This document shows positions 52,240 through 63,862 of a stretch of DNA of 64,000 bases, piece by piece (positions within the stretch are counted from its first letter, which is position 1; the number at the start of each line of letters is the position of its first letter). The DNA lies in the NCBI RefSeq assembly GCF_902706225.1, contig NZ_CACSKB010000015.1, positions 1-64,000 of the forward strand, read 5' to 3'. Under the pieces are notes generated by a model that searched no databases, was not told the origin of the DNA, and saw only the letters and a program-made list of their open reading frames with translations. A program made the translations under genes and the position numbers. This stretch comes from Microbacterium sp. 18062. Lineage in GTDB: Bacteria; Actinomycetota; Actinomycetes; Actinomycetales; Microbacteriaceae.

Positions 52240-52330
52240 GGGGTGCGAAAGCCCGGTCGCGACCCTCCGTCTCGGAGCTTCGCTCCTTGCGCAGGAACCG
52301 CGAGCGGAGACTCTCGGGGCGGACTTTCGC
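52240..52330. repeat. Diverged copy of the dispersed repeat
   Basis: GTCTCGGAGCTTCGCTCCTT and GCGAGCGGAGACTCTCGG, with AAAGCCCGGTCGCGACC before and GGCGGACTTTCGC after, resemble the half-copies at 8832 and 63628. Confidence 0.5.
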
Positions 52331-52331
52331 A

Positions 52332-53621
52332 TCATCGAGCGGGCAGCAGGCAGGTGGGGGACGGCACCTCGGTTCGGCGCTGTGCGCGGCCGGGCACTCC
52401 GCTGCGGGTGTCGAGCGTGAGTGCGGCGACCTCGTTCGAGCGTTGACCGGCGACGAGCACGGTGTCCCGCACGACCGCATGGTGCCGCGGCCAGTCGACT
52501 CCGGCTTCGACGAGCGCGACCGGAGACAGCGCCTCGCCCGCGCCGCGCACCCGGACGGCCGCGATGGTGTTGCTGCCGCGAACGCCGGCGTAGAGGAACA
52601 CCCCGTCGGCGGATGCGGCGAGCTCCGCGGCGAGGTCGCGCCCGGCCCCCGTCTCGGGCGAGAGCTGAGTGCCGCCGACGATGCGCCACGCGCGGGCCTC
52701 GTCGGGGGCGAGCACGAAGATCTCGCAGGAGAGCTCGGTGACGACGTAGAGGTGGCCGCTCGGGTGCCACACCATGTGCCGCGGTCCGCTGCCGCGGGGC
52801 AGGCGCACGGCACCCACGGCGCGAAGGCCGTTCGTCCCGTCCCGCCAGAACCGCACGAGATCGAAGCCCATGTCGGTGGTCGCGATCAGGCCGCCCGGCA
52901 GGAACACGCTCTGGTGCGCGCGCGACACCCGTTCGCGCGCCTCGGCCCCGGCGGCGTCCTCGTCGGGCGTGTTCTCATCGAGCACGTTCTCCGCCCGCTG
53001 CGGGATGTCGGGCACGAGGTGCGCGAACTCCGCACCGGCCGCCTCGCGAAGGGCGCGCGCCGCGTCCGCGAGGTCGACGTCGGGTGCCCGGGAGAATTCG
53101 ATGCCGGATACGGCATATCCCGAGCCGATCGACGCGGCGAGGTCGGCCGACGACACGGACGGCGCGGAGGGATCGCCATCCGCGAAGGGAGCGGCGGCCG
53201 CATACGGGTCGACGGCGGGCGGCGCGGTCACTGCCGCGCGGGGTCGGCCGTCCGCATCCAGGCTCAGGCGCACGACGTTCCCATCGCCCCAGCACGAGGC
53301 GACGAGCATCTTCCCGTCCGGTGCCACAGTGAGGTGGCAGACGAGGGAGCCGACCGCGACAGGGGAGCCGAGCCGTGTGAGGCGTGATCCCTCGGTGCGG
53401 CGGAAGGCCTGCACAGCCCCGTGCCCCTCGAGGGCGGCGTAGACGACGGCGTGCGCCGGGTGGACGGTGAGCCAGGAGGGCGAGTCGGCGGTCGCGACGG
53501 TGCCGGCGAAGCCGAGCTCGCCGGCCGCGAGGGGCGAGTCCGCATCCCCCGCATGCAGTTCGCCGATGCCGGATGCGGCGCCCTCCATGTCGGTGGAGTA
53601 GCCGCCCAGCCAGAAGCGCAT
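52332..53621 (-). CDS. Lactonase-family beta-propeller protein
   Basis: A 429-residue seven-bladed beta-propeller of the YbhE/Pgl-type lactonase family (6-phosphogluconolactonase-like). LTVHPAHAVVYAALEGHGAV, CHLTVAPDGKMLVASCWGDG and GPRHMVWHPSGHLYVVTEL give the blade repeats with catalytic His/Arg residues. There is a ~75-residue acidic insert in the middle blades (about 150-225) beyond the usual ~340-residue length. It shares one base with the purA stop (TGATG), so it is co-translated with purA. The substrate could be 6-phosphogluconolactone or another sugar lactone. Confidence 0.85.
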   Translation of the reverse strand: MRFWLGGYSTDMEGAASGIGELHAGDADSPLAAGELGFAGTVATADSPSWLTVHPAHAVVYAALEGHGAVQAFRRTEGSRLTRLGSPVAVGSLVCHLTVAPDGKMLVASCWGDGNVVRLSLDADGRPRAAVTAPPAVDPYAAAAPFADGDPSAPSVSSADLAASIGSGYAVSGIEFSRAPDVDLADAARALREAAGAEFAHLVPDIPQRAENVLDENTPDEDAAGAEARERVSRAHQSVFLPGGLIATTDMGFDLVRFWRDGTNGLRAVGAVRLPRGSGPRHMVWHPSGHLYVVTELSCEIFVLAPDEARAWRIVGGTQLSPETGAGRDLAAELAASADGVFLYAGVRGSNTIAAVRVRGAGEALSPVALVEAGVDWPRHHAVVRDTVLVAGQRSNEVAALTLDTRSGVPGRAQRRTEVPSPTCLLPAR

Positions 53622-54907
53622 CAGTCGATGAGGTCGTGCCGAACGATGACGGCGTCTCGGGCGGCCCCGACACCGATCACCGAGATGCGGGTGCCGCTCA
53701 ACCGCTCGAGGGCGAGCACGTAGTTCTGCGCCTCCGGCGGGAGCTCGTCGAACGTCCGGGCGGACGAGATGTCCTGCGTCCAGCCCGGGAAGTACTCGAG
53801 GATCGGCTTCGCGTGGTGGAAGTCGGTCTGGTTGACCGGCACCTCCTCGAAGCGCTCCCCGTCGACGTCGTAGGCGACGCAGACCGGGATGCGCTCGAGT
53901 CCGGTGAGGATGTCGAGCTTGGTGAGCACGAGGTCGGTGATGCCGTTGATGCGGGTCGCGTACCGCGTGATCGGCGCGTCGTACCAGCCGACCCGGCGCG
54001 GGCGCCCGGTGGTCGTGCCGAACTCGAACCCGCGGGAGCGCAGCCACTCGCCGTTCTCGTCGAACAGCTCGGTCGGGAAGGGGCCGGAGCCGACGCGCGT
54101 CGTGTAGGCCTTCACGATGCCGACGATGCGGTCGAGGCGGTTGGGGCCGACGCCCGATCCGGTCGCTGCACCGCCCGCGGTCGCCGACGAGGAGGTCACG
54201 AACGGATAGGTGCCGTGGTCGACGTCGAGCATCGTCGCCTGGCCTCCCTCGAAGACGACGACGTCGCCCGCAGTCAGCGCCTCGTTGAGCAGGAGCCCGG
54301 TGTCGCAGACCAGCGGACGCAGTCGTTCCGCGTACGAGAGCAGGTCCTCGACGATCTCGTCGACCGTGATGGAGCGACGGTTGAAGACCTTCACGAGCAG
54401 ATGGTTCTTCTGGTCGAGGGCGCCCTCGACCTTCTGCCGCAGGATGTTCTCGTCGAAGAGGTCCTGCACGCGGATGCCGACACGGTTGATCTTGTCGGCG
54501 TAGGCGGGGCCGATGCCGCGCCCGGTGGTGCCGATCTGACGCTTGCCGAGGAAGCGCTCGGTCACCTTGTCGAGCGTGCGGTGGTACTGCGTGATGACGT
54601 GCGCGTTCGCGCTGATGCGCAGCCGCGACGTGTCGACGCCGCGGGCGGTGAGCGCCTCGAGCTCGTAGAAGAGCACCTCGAGGTCGACGACGACGCCGTT
54701 GCCGATGACGGCGTTGACACCCGGGGACAGGATGCCGCTGGGGAGCAGGTGCAGGGCGTACTTCTCGTCGCCGATGACCACGGTGTGACCCGCGTTGTTG
54801 CCGCCGTTGAACTTCACCACCCAGTCGGTGCGGTCCCCCAGCAGATCGGTGGCCTTTCCTTTGCCCTCGTCGCCCCACTGGACTCCGACGATCACGATGC
54901 CTGGCAT
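53621..54907 (-). CDS. purA: Adenylosuccinate synthase
   Basis: A 428-residue PurA that joins IMP and aspartate with GTP, the first committed step to [13 protein letters not shown] (9-18) is the GTP P-loop with Asp13, [10 protein letters not shown] the IMP loop with His41, [13 protein letters not shown] and the guanine-binding TKLDIL are all present. GAGGAGC precedes ATG 54907, with a TAGGAT -10 box 35 bp further up. It shares a 1-nt overlap with the lactonase gene. Confidence 0.97.
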   Translation of the reverse strand: MPGIVIVGVQWGDEGKGKATDLLGDRTDWVVKFNGGNNAGHTVVIGDEKYALHLLPSGILSPGVNAVIGNGVVVDLEVLFYELEALTARGVDTSRLRISANAHVITQYHRTLDKVTERFLGKRQIGTTGRGIGPAYADKINRVGIRVQDLFDENILRQKVEGALDQKNHLLVKVFNRRSITVDEIVEDLLSYAERLRPLVCDTGLLLNEALTAGDVVVFEGGQATMLDVDHGTYPFVTSSSATAGGAATGSGVGPNRLDRIVGIVKAYTTRVGSGPFPTELFDENGEWLRSRGFEFGTTTGRPRRVGWYDAPITRYATRINGITDLVLTKLDILTGLERIPVCVAYDVDGERFEEVPVNQTDFHHAKPILEYFPGWTQDISSARTFDELPPEAQNYVLALERLSGTRISVIGVGAARDAVIVRHDLID

Positions 54908-54941
54908 GGAAGCTCCTCGCTCTGGCCGACCGGTACACCCC

Positions 54942-54947
54942 ATCCTA
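54942..54947 (-). promoter_or_regulatory. -10 box TAGGAT of purA
   Basis: On the minus strand TAGGAT lies ~35 bp before ATG 54907, giving a short leader. Confidence 0.5.
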
Positions 54948-55243
54948 TCGAGGGCTCCGACGCGCCCCATCCGCGCGGGCGTGAGGCGGAGCGTGCCGGG
55001 GTGGGGGCGTCGGGACGAGCCGACTCCGCGACTGAAAATCGTGAGGTCACGGGATCGAGGTCGGCCGCATATCGGGCCCCAACACGTCGGAGCGCGGCAA
55101 GACGCGAGGCATAAGCCGGGCTGAGAAGTCGACCTGGGCAAGGGAGGCATCCACCCGAGGGGCCGTACTCTCACATCTACTGCAACACGAATGTAAGAGC
55201 ACGTTAGAGTAGCCGCCCACCGCTGGCGTCAGCGGTCATCACC
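54948..55243. other. Gene-free stretch upstream of purA
   Basis: No coding signal. It includes lower-GC sequence at 55160-55215 and a perfect hairpin ACCGCTG-GCGT-CAGCGGT (55219-55236) just beyond the end of the helicase remnant, probably that gene's old terminator. Confidence 0.5.
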
Positions 55244-55620
55244 TCACTCCGCGACAGCGAAGCCCTCCTTCTTCATCACCCGTCGGCGGCGCTGATGCAT
55301 CCGCTCCAGCAGCGGCACGGCGGTATCGCGGAAGTCGTGCACGGTCGGCGGGGCATCCGCGTGCCCCTCGCCGCGGGTGACTCGACCGATCTGCTGAATG
55401 ACGCGCCCCCTGAATGACACCGGAACAGCGTGTTCAGCGCAGGAAGGTCGATGCCCTCGCCGGCGGACCTTGTCGATCGCCACGGCTCCGTCCATGCGGC
55501 CCTGCCACGCACGCCCGCGGCGACCTCCGCAACGCAGCTTCGTGTCACAAGACGGCGCATCCGCGCATCGAGAGGGGATACTCGAGTGTGGCCGATCTGC
55601 TCGTGCACGACCTCCATCCG
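55244..55620 (-). pseudogene. DEAD/DEAH-type helicase C-terminal remnant
   Basis: On the minus strand the frames join as VAIDKV, then (shifted) AGEGIDLPALNTLF, then (shifted back) PVSFRGRVIQQIGRVTRGEG and VHDFRDTAVPLLERMHQRR, ending MKKEGFAVAE. This is the motif V-VI end of a superfamily-2 helicase (EGIDLP; QQIGR). Two frame changes around 55425-55475 and loss of everything upstream show it is dead. The order of domains suggests the missing part lay to the right, replaced by the aminotransferase gene. Confidence 0.7.
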
Positions 55621-55679
55621 GGCATCACCCTGCGCGAGACCGCAGCGCCTACGCCGGGCACTCGCGCCGAGGCGAACGC

Positions 55680-58348
<2,669 letters not shown>

Positions 58349-58361
58349 CCCTCCCCCCATC

Positions 58362-58378
58362 CGGGGCCTTCGGCCCCG
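58362..58378 (+). terminator. Terminator hairpin of argG
   Basis: CGGGGCC-TTC-GGCCCCG, 14 bp after the stop. The rest of the 58349-58616 gap shows no gene. Confidence 0.65.
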
Positions 58379-58616
58379 TCCACATGCACCGGTCCCGCCC
58401 GAGTGCAACACCGATCCCGCCCGCCGATCCCGCGCGAGCACGACGCCGGCGACCCCCCGCGTGCACAACGGCGGAGATCGCGCCCGAAACGCCGCCGACG
58501 GATGCCGTCGGCCGGGGCGGCGGCAACGATCTCCGCCGCTGTGCGCCGTACCCCTCGGCAGCCCACGTCCTCAGGAACGACAATCCCGCGTGCCTCGCCC
58601 GCGAAACACGAAGGAG

Positions 58617-58662
58617 CACTGTACCCTAACTTGCACACTGCTGTGCAAGTTAGGGTACAGTG
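58617..58662 (+). promoter_or_regulatory. Perfect 21-bp-arm TetR operator with embedded promoter
   Basis: Perfect arms of 21 bp (58617-58637 and 58642-58662; outer end CACTGTACCCTAACTTGCAC) flank CTGC. The right arm contains TACAGT (58656-58661), 6 nt before ATG 58668, so repressor binding would block the leaderless promoter. Confidence 0.8.
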
Positions 58663-58667
58663 ACGGC

Positions 58668-59291
58668 ATGACCGTCATGACCGCCCGTCCCGTCCGACGG
58701 GATGCGGAGCTCAATCGCGCCGCTCTCGTCGAGGCCGCCCAGACTGTGCTCGCCCGCGACCCGCGAGCCTCCATCGACGCGATCGCCCGGGCCGCAGGCC
58801 TCAGCCGCCGCGCGGTCTACGGCCACTTCGCCGACCGCGACGCCCTGCTGAGCGAGCTGCTGCGCACCGGTGCGCAGCGCTTCAACGCGATCGCCGCTGA
58901 GGTCGCCGACGACACGGACGCCGCCCTCGCCCTCGCCCGGCTGACCGCTCGCCTGTGGAGCGAGGCCGCACATGTGCAGGTCGCGGCGACCATCGCCCTC
59001 GACGACGCGCACGTGGAGCACACGGCCGCCGTCCTCGCCCCGCTCCGCCGTCGCGTGATGGCGCTCGTGCGCACGGGGCAGGATGCCGGCGCCCTCCGCA
59101 CCGACATCGCCGCACCGACGCTCGCCCGGCTCGTCGAGGAGACCGGACGCATGGTCGTCGCCCGCCTCGATGCCTCCTCCGGCGAGGCCCGGTCGCTCGC
59201 CGTGCGCACCGTGCTCGGCGTCGTGGGACTCTCCTGGCGCGACGCCGAGGCGCTCCTCGCCGCCCACCCCGACCTTCTCGTGGAGGACTGA
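58668..59291 (+). CDS. TetR-family regulator
   Basis: A 207-residue TetR protein with helix-turn-helix in residues 16-62 (SIDAIARAAGLSRRAVYGHF) and an all-helical ligand domain. It begins right after a perfect 46-bp operator, so strong autorepression is expected, and its stop shares one base with the next gene (TGATG). It is therefore the likely controller of the ABC-like and YhgE/Pip genes downstream. Confidence 0.93.
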   Translation: MTVMTARPVRRDAELNRAALVEAAQTVLARDPRASIDAIARAAGLSRRAVYGHFADRDALLSELLRTGAQRFNAIAAEVADDTDAALALARLTARLWSEAAHVQVAATIALDDAHVEHTAAVLAPLRRRVMALVRTGQDAGALRTDIAAPTLARLVEETGRMVVARLDASSGEARSLAVRTVLGVVGLSWRDAEALLAAHPDLLVED

Positions 59292-60172
59292 TGCGCATCG
59301 ACGTGCACGAGGTGTCCAAGGGCCGCCGCGGCCAGGCGCTCCCCGAGACCTCCCTGGCCTACCTCTCCGGCTCCGCGCGCCTCGCGGTCGCCGAGACCGA
59401 GCAGCGCCCGACCGTGCTCGGTCTCATCGCGAGCGGCCGGATGCGGCCCGACACCGGTTCCGTGACGATCGACGGAGAGGCGGACACCGCATCCCTGCGC
59501 CGCCGCGTCGCACTCGTCGACGCTCCCGACGTCTCGGACCCGGCACCCAACGTGACGGTGGCCACCGTGGTCTCCGAGGAGCTGATGTTCGCCGGCCGCC
59601 CGGCGAACCCGCTCGCCACCCGCGCCTGGCTGCATGAGCACGATCTCGGCGGCCAGGCCCGCGTGCCCATCGCCGACATCCGCCCGGTCGACCGACTGCG
59701 CCTGCTGCTCGAGCTCACCGTGCTGCGCCGGGACGTCGAGGGGCTGGTGCTCGTCTCGCCCGACCGCCACGGCGGCGATCCGCTGGCCTGGTGGCCCCTC
59801 GTCGAGGAGTTCGCCGAGCGGGGCCTCGCGGTGCTGGTGATCGCAGGCGAGGCCTCCGACGCCGTACTCGCCGGACGCGCGGTCCGCGCGAGCGTGCCCA
59901 TGCCCATGCCCATGCCCAACATGGTTGCGGCCCCGACCTCCGACGCCGACCCGGACACTGCCGCCGAGTCAGACGCGGTCGACCCAGTCGACGCGGCTGG
60001 CGAGGCCGTCTCGTCCGGCTCTGCCACGGATCCAGGCGGCGCCGCGGCCGACACCGTCACCGAGGCGGACGCCGCCCCGGCCGACAGCGTCGCCGAAGCG
60101 GATGCCGCCGCATCCGACACCGTCACGCCCCCGGATGCCTCTGCATCCGTCGTCGCGAAGGAGCCGCTGTGA
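59291..60172 (+). CDS. ABC-ATPase-like protein lacking Walker A
   Basis: A 293-residue protein. Residues 1-200 follow an ABC ATPase: a start like IDVHEVSKG, RMRPDTGSVTIDGEADTASL (after the P-loop), VALVDAPD and a Walker-B-like LVLVSPDRHGGD (152-163). But the P-loop site reads AETEQRPTVLGLIASG (about 34-49) with no GxGKS/T, and there is no LSGGQ signature, so it should not hydrolyse ATP. Residues 203-209 are a Met-Pro repeat; 215-293 are an Asp/Ala/Thr-rich disordered tail. It overlaps tetR and the YhgE/Pip gene, suggesting a non-catalytic partner. Confidence 0.75.
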   Translation: MRIDVHEVSKGRRGQALPETSLAYLSGSARLAVAETEQRPTVLGLIASGRMRPDTGSVTIDGEADTASLRRRVALVDAPDVSDPAPNVTVATVVSEELMFAGRPANPLATRAWLHEHDLGGQARVPIADIRPVDRLRLLLELTVLRRDVEGLVLVSPDRHGGDPLAWWPLVEEFAERGLAVLVIAGEASDAVLAGRAVRASVPMPMPMPNMVAAPTSDADPDTAAESDAVDPVDAAGEAVSSGSATDPGGAAADTVTEADAAPADSVAEADAAASDTVTPPDASASVVAKEPL

Positions 60173-62025
60173 AGATCCCCGCCATGATCGTGGCGGAAGT
60201 ACGCCGTCTGACCTCCACGAAGATGTCCGTCATCGCCCTCGTCGCGCTGATGTGCGTGCCGGTGCTCTACGGCGGCCTGTACCTCTGGGCGAACCAGGAC
60301 CCGTACGGCCGGCTCGACCAGGTGCCCGTCGGGCTCGTCGTCGACGACGCGGGGGTGACCGACTCCGCCGGCACGTCGACGAACTACGGCGACCGGGTCG
60401 CCGACGATCTCGTCGAGAACGGCGCCTTCGACTGGCAGCGGATGTCGGCGAGCGGTGCGGCGGACGCCCTCGCCCACGGAGCGGTCGATTTCACCGTGAC
60501 GATCCCCGCCGACTTCTCCGATGCGCTCGCCTCCGCCGCAGGCACCAGCCCGCGGCAGGCGACGCTCGAGCTCGCGACCAACGATGCGAACAACTATCTG
60601 GCCTCGACCATCGGCACGCAGGCGATCGAGAGGATCCGCACCTCCGTGGCCGAGCTGGTCGGCGACCAGGCGGCGCTCCGCCTCCTGACGGCGATCTCGG
60701 ACATCCGCGGGAGCCTCGTCACGGCGGTGGACGGCGCGGCGCAGCTCGCCTCCGGAACGGAGAGCGCCCTCGACGGCGCCACCCGGCTCGGCGAGGGTGC
60801 GACGCAGCTGGCCGACGGCACGGCGACGCTCGCCGACGGCGCGGGGCAGGTGTCGTCGGGGGCGGCGCAGGTGTCGTCGGGCGCCCAGCAGGTGGCGGCC
60901 GGCGCCGCGACGCTCGACGGCTACGCCGATCGCGCGGGCAGCGCCGCGCAGACCGTGGTGGACGACCTTCCCGCCATCCGCACCGCCCTCGCCGATGAGA
61001 TGGCCGCGCAGGGGCTCACGCCCGACGAGATCGCGGCGGTGCTCGCACGTCTCGACCCGCTCGCCGCACGCATCGAGTCCGCGAACACCACCGTGCAGCA
61101 GGCGGTGGGACAGGTCGATCAGCTCGCCGCCGGCGCGGCACAGGTGGCGAGCGGGGCAGCCCAGGTCGCCGACGGCGCCGCGCAGGTCGCGAGCGGTGCG
61201 GAAAGCGCCGCATCCGGGGCCGCGCAGCTGCGTGACGGCACCGGAACGCTGTCGTCGGGGCTCGCCCAGCTCGACGACGGAGCGGACGAGCTGCGGGACG
61301 GGCTCGCGGACGGCGTCGCGCAGATCCCCGAGTCGGATGAGACGCTCCGCGAGGCCCAGGCATCGACGATCTCCGACCCTGTTCAGATCGAGTCGAGCAA
61401 GGTGGCGGCGGCGGCCGACTACGGCGCGGGGCTCGCACCGTTCTTCGCGGCCCTCGCCGGCTGGATCGGCATCTACGCGCTGTTCCTGATCGTGAAGCCG
61501 ATCTCACGCCGCGCGATCACGGCCCTGCACTCCCCCGTGCGCATCACCCTCGCCGGCTGGCTCACGCCGGGCCTGCTCGGCGGGGTGCAGATGCTGGCAC
61601 TGTTCGGCATCCTCGCGGTCGCCCTCGGCTTCACCTTCGCGAACCCGCTGGCGACCCTCGGCATCATGGTGCTCGCCTCGCTCACCTATGCGGCGATCAT
61701 CCTCGCGCTGAACGTCTGGCTGGGCTCGGTCGGGCAGTTCCTCGGCCTCGTGCTCATGGTGCTGCAGCTGGTGACCGCGGGAGGCACGTTCCCCTGGCAG
61801 ACGCTGCCAGCGCCCCTCACCGGGCTCCATCACGCGCTGCCGATGGGCTACGTCGTCGACGCCATGCGTCAGCTCATGTACGGCGGTGACATCGGCCGGA
61901 TCGGCGGCGACATCGCGGTGCTCCTCGCCTGGATGCTCGGGGCGCTCGCCCTGGCCGCCATCGGCGTGACACGGATGACCCACCGCCGCACGCTGCGCGA
62001 CCTGGCCCCGAGCCTCATCGGCTGA
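60169..62025 (+). CDS. YhgE/Pip-family membrane protein
   Basis: A 618-residue YhgE/Pip protein. One N-terminal helix (about 18-40; ALMCVPVLYGGLYLWAN) is followed by a ~400-residue extracytoplasmic region rich in Ala/Gly repeats of the type GAAQVSSGA and QVASGAAQVADGA, which form a long helical rod, then five or six C-terminal helices with the ABC-2-like GGTFPWQTLP loop. Relatives include the phage receptor Pip and the EsaA/type VII-associated proteins. GTG 60169 overlaps the upstream gene by GTGA. Role unknown; an envelope export or phage-receptor function is possible. Confidence 0.88.
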   Translation: MKIPAMIVAEVRRLTSTKMSVIALVALMCVPVLYGGLYLWANQDPYGRLDQVPVGLVVDDAGVTDSAGTSTNYGDRVADDLVENGAFDWQRMSASGAADALAHGAVDFTVTIPADFSDALASAAGTSPRQATLELATNDANNYLASTIGTQAIERIRTSVAELVGDQAALRLLTAISDIRGSLVTAVDGAAQLASGTESALDGATRLGEGATQLADGTATLADGAGQVSSGAAQVSSGAQQVAAGAATLDGYADRAGSAAQTVVDDLPAIRTALADEMAAQGLTPDEIAAVLARLDPLAARIESANTTVQQAVGQVDQLAAGAAQVASGAAQVADGAAQVASGAESAASGAAQLRDGTGTLSSGLAQLDDGADELRDGLADGVAQIPESDETLREAQASTISDPVQIESSKVAAAADYGAGLAPFFAALAGWIGIYALFLIVKPISRRAITALHSPVRITLAGWLTPGLLGGVQMLALFGILAVALGFTFANPLATLGIMVLASLTYAAIILALNVWLGSVGQFLGLVLMVLQLVTAGGTFPWQTLPAPLTGLHHALPMGYVVDAMRQLMYGGDIGRIGGDIAVLLAWMLGALALAAIGVTRMTHRRTLRDLAPSLIG

Positions 62026-62077
62026 GCCGCCGCATCCGCCCGCCTCTCTCACCCGGCCGTCGCGGAGGCCGCACGGA

Positions 62078-62150
62078 CCGCGAGACGGGATCTTCGCGCC
62101 GAGACCGTGGGGGCACCCCGCTGCCTCGGCGCCCGGATCCCGTCTCGCGG
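62078..62150. repeat. Palindromic element (family A, copy 5)
   Basis: Left arm 62078-62105 (CCGCGAGACGGGATCTTCGC then GCCGAGAC) and right arm 62123-62150 (GCCTCGGCGCCCGGATCCCG then TCTCGCGG) around GGGG...CCCC. The left arm is identical to the copy at 41845, while the right arm differs at a few bases. Confidence 0.85.
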
Positions 62151-62205
62151 GCACCCGCACAAGCGCCCACAAGCACCGGCGGGCGCCCGCGGGCACGCAC
62201 GCGGA

Positions 62206-63054
62206 TCAGAGCGCGGCGCGCAGACCCTCGATGAGCGGGGTGGTGGGGCGTCCGGTCAGCTCCGACAGGATGCGCTCGCTCGCCTCGAGGCCGCCCTGGG
62301 CGATGCCCGCGTCGAGCGCGGCGACGAAGCCCGCGGTGCCGGCGTCGAGCCCCGCCGCCTCGAGCGCGGCCACGTGCTCCTCGGTCGTGAGGCGCCGGTA
62401 CACGACGTCGCGGCCGAGCAGCTCCCCCGCTGCGGCGGCGAGCTCGTCGTAGCCCCACGCCTCGTCGCCGGCGAGCTCGTAGACGCGGCCGGCGTGGCCC
62501 TCGCCCCGCAGCACGACGGCCGCCGCATCCGCGTAGTCGACGCGGCTGGCGCTCGAGACTCGGCCGTCGCCGACGCTCGCGACGATCTCCCCCGTCTCTC
62601 CGGCGCGCACGACGTCGGCCGCGTAGTTCTCCGAGTACCAGTTGTTGCGCAGGATCGTGGCGGGCAGGCCCGACGCGGCGATGGCCTGCTCGGTCTGCAC
62701 GTGCTCGGTCGCGAGCGGCAGGGGGCTCTCGGTCGCCCGGAAGAGGCTCGTGTACACGAGCAGCTCCACACCGGCCGCGGCGTCGATGACCGCCCGGTGC
62801 TGCGCGACCCGCTTCCCCACTTCGGAGCCCGACACGAGCAGCACGCGGTCGACGCCCTCGAGCGCGACGGCGACAGTGTCGGCGCGGTCGTAGTCGAGCG
62901 GCACGACGCGCACGCCCCGATCGGCGAGTGCGGCGGCCTTGTCCGGGATGCGTGCCCCGGCGACGATGTCGGATGCGGCGGTGCCTCGGGCGAGCAGGCG
63001 CTCGACGACGAGGTGCCCGAGGTTGCCGCTTGCTCCGGTGACGAGAATGGTCAT
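62206..63054 (-). CDS. NmrA-like/SDR NAD(P)-binding oxidoreductase
   Basis: A 282-residue atypical short-chain reductase of the NmrA/QorB type. TGASGNLG (6-13) is the dinucleotide loop, RNNWYSENY (about 136-144) is the family pocket motif, and the usual SDR Tyr-x-x-x-Lys is not obvious. QorB-like members reduce quinones with NADPH. GAAAGGA precedes ATG 63054. It is divergent from an HxlR regulator, a pair commonly seen for quinone or electrophile responses. Confidence 0.88.
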   Translation of the reverse strand: MTILVTGASGNLGHLVVERLLARGTAASDIVAGARIPDKAAALADRGVRVVPLDYDRADTVAVALEGVDRVLLVSGSEVGKRVAQHRAVIDAAAGVELLVYTSLFRATESPLPLATEHVQTEQAIAASGLPATILRNNWYSENYAADVVRAGETGEIVASVGDGRVSSASRVDYADAAAVVLRGEGHAGRVYELAGDEAWGYDELAAAAGELLGRDVVYRRLTTEEHVAALEAAGLDAGTAGFVAALDAGIAQGGLEASERILSELTGRPTTPLIEGLRAAL

Positions 63055-63120
63055 GGGTGTCCTTTCGACGGTCTCCCCGGATGCAGCCTCGCGGAGGCCT
63101 TGCGCATTCCGGGCCGAGGG

Positions 63121-63140
63121 TACCCACTTCTGGGTAAGGT
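63121..63140 (+). promoter_or_regulatory. Operator and -10 of the HxlR gene
   Basis: TACCCA-CTTC-TGGGTA (63121-63136) is a palindrome between the divergent genes. TAAGGT (63135-63140) is 6 nt before ATG 63147, a leaderless layout. Confidence 0.6.
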
Positions 63141-63146
63141 ACCTAC

Positions 63147-63509
63147 ATGTCGGTGAGTTACGCGCAGATCCAGGCCGATCACCCGGGATCCTTCTCGCAC
63201 GCCTGCCCGACCCGCACGGTGCTCGACCACGTGATGAGCCGCTGGGGTGTCCTCATCCTCTCCGCGCTCTCGGACGGCACCCTGCGCTGGGGGCAGCTCT
63301 GCCGCGCGGTCGACGGCATCAGCGAGAAGATGCTCGCATCGACCCTGCGCACGCTCACCGCCGACAGCCTCGTCGCCCGCGAGTCCTTTCCTGCCGTCCC
63401 GCCGCACGTCGAGTACCGGCTCACCGATCGCGGTCGCGAGCTCATGGAGCGGATGCTTCCGCTGCTCGAGTGGATCGCCGACAACGCCGAGGAGATCACG
63501 GCCGGCTGA
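63147..63509 (+). CDS. HxlR-family regulator
   Basis: A 120-residue winged-helix HxlR protein: Cys20 (HACPTRTVLDHV), SRWGVLILSALSDG, then LRWGQLCRAVDGISEKML as recognition helix and VEYRLTDRGREL wing. The single N-terminal Cys is placed as in redox- or aldehyde-sensing HxlR members. It probably controls itself and the divergent NmrA-like reductase through the palindrome at 63121-63136. Confidence 0.93.
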   Translation: MSVSYAQIQADHPGSFSHACPTRTVLDHVMSRWGVLILSALSDGTLRWGQLCRAVDGISEKMLASTLRTLTADSLVARESFPAVPPHVEYRLTDRGRELMERMLPLLEWIADNAEEITAG

Positions 63510-63670
63510 CCCGAACGTCCTCACGCTTCGTCTCGCTGCGCTCGCTCAGCGACCGGACTTTCGCGCCCCACGGAGCGTCCGCAGGGGCCCTGAGAAGCTG
63601 ACCCGAACGTCTCCCTCCTCGGTCCCTGAGCGAGGAGCGAAGCTCCGAGACGAAGGGGCGCGGTGCCCCC
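63505..63670. repeat. Dispersed ~90-bp repeat with flanking direct repeat and inverted half-copy
   Basis: The full unit (63519-63604) matches 50602-50690 inverted and 8901-8985. GCTGACCCGAACGTC occurs at 63505-63519 and 63597-63611, bracketing it. An inverted half-copy (CCTGAGCGAGGAGCGAAGCT then CCGAGACGAAGG) follows at 63628-63662. The first direct repeat overlaps the HxlR stop. Confidence 0.7.
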
Positions 63671-63699
63671 CGTTCCGCATAGGCCGCTGATGCGTGCAC

Positions 63700-63785
63700 A
63701 ACTCATGACATCTCCAGTGGGCGCCACGGGCCCGGCCCGGAATCCCGCGGTCGTGTCCGACCACCGCCACCGGATGTCATGAGCT
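63700..63785. repeat. Palindromic element (family B, copy 2)
   Basis: CTCATGACAT (63702-63711) pairs with ATGTCATGAG (63774-63783) around a 62-bp interior, the same size as the copy at 8990. The right half of the interior (CCGCGGT...GTCCGA.CA.CGCCA.CGG) is closely conserved. Confidence 0.75.
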
Positions 63786-63819
63786 CGGTACAGGTCCGGG
63801 CGGGAGCCCTTCCCGGCTC

Positions 63820-63862
63820 ACCTGTCGCTTCCCGCCGATCTCACCGACCGAGAGCGACAGCT
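63820..63862. repeat. Palindromic element (family C, copy 2)
   Basis: ACCTGTCGCT (63820-63829) pairs with AGCGACAGCT (63853-63862), one mismatch. It is 43 bp, like the copy at 18322. Confidence 0.6.

Noticed and set aside
59894-59925. Met-Pro repeat as a phase-variable microsatellite
   Set aside because: Only three to four 6-bp units are present; a change would stay in frame, so no on/off switching is expected.
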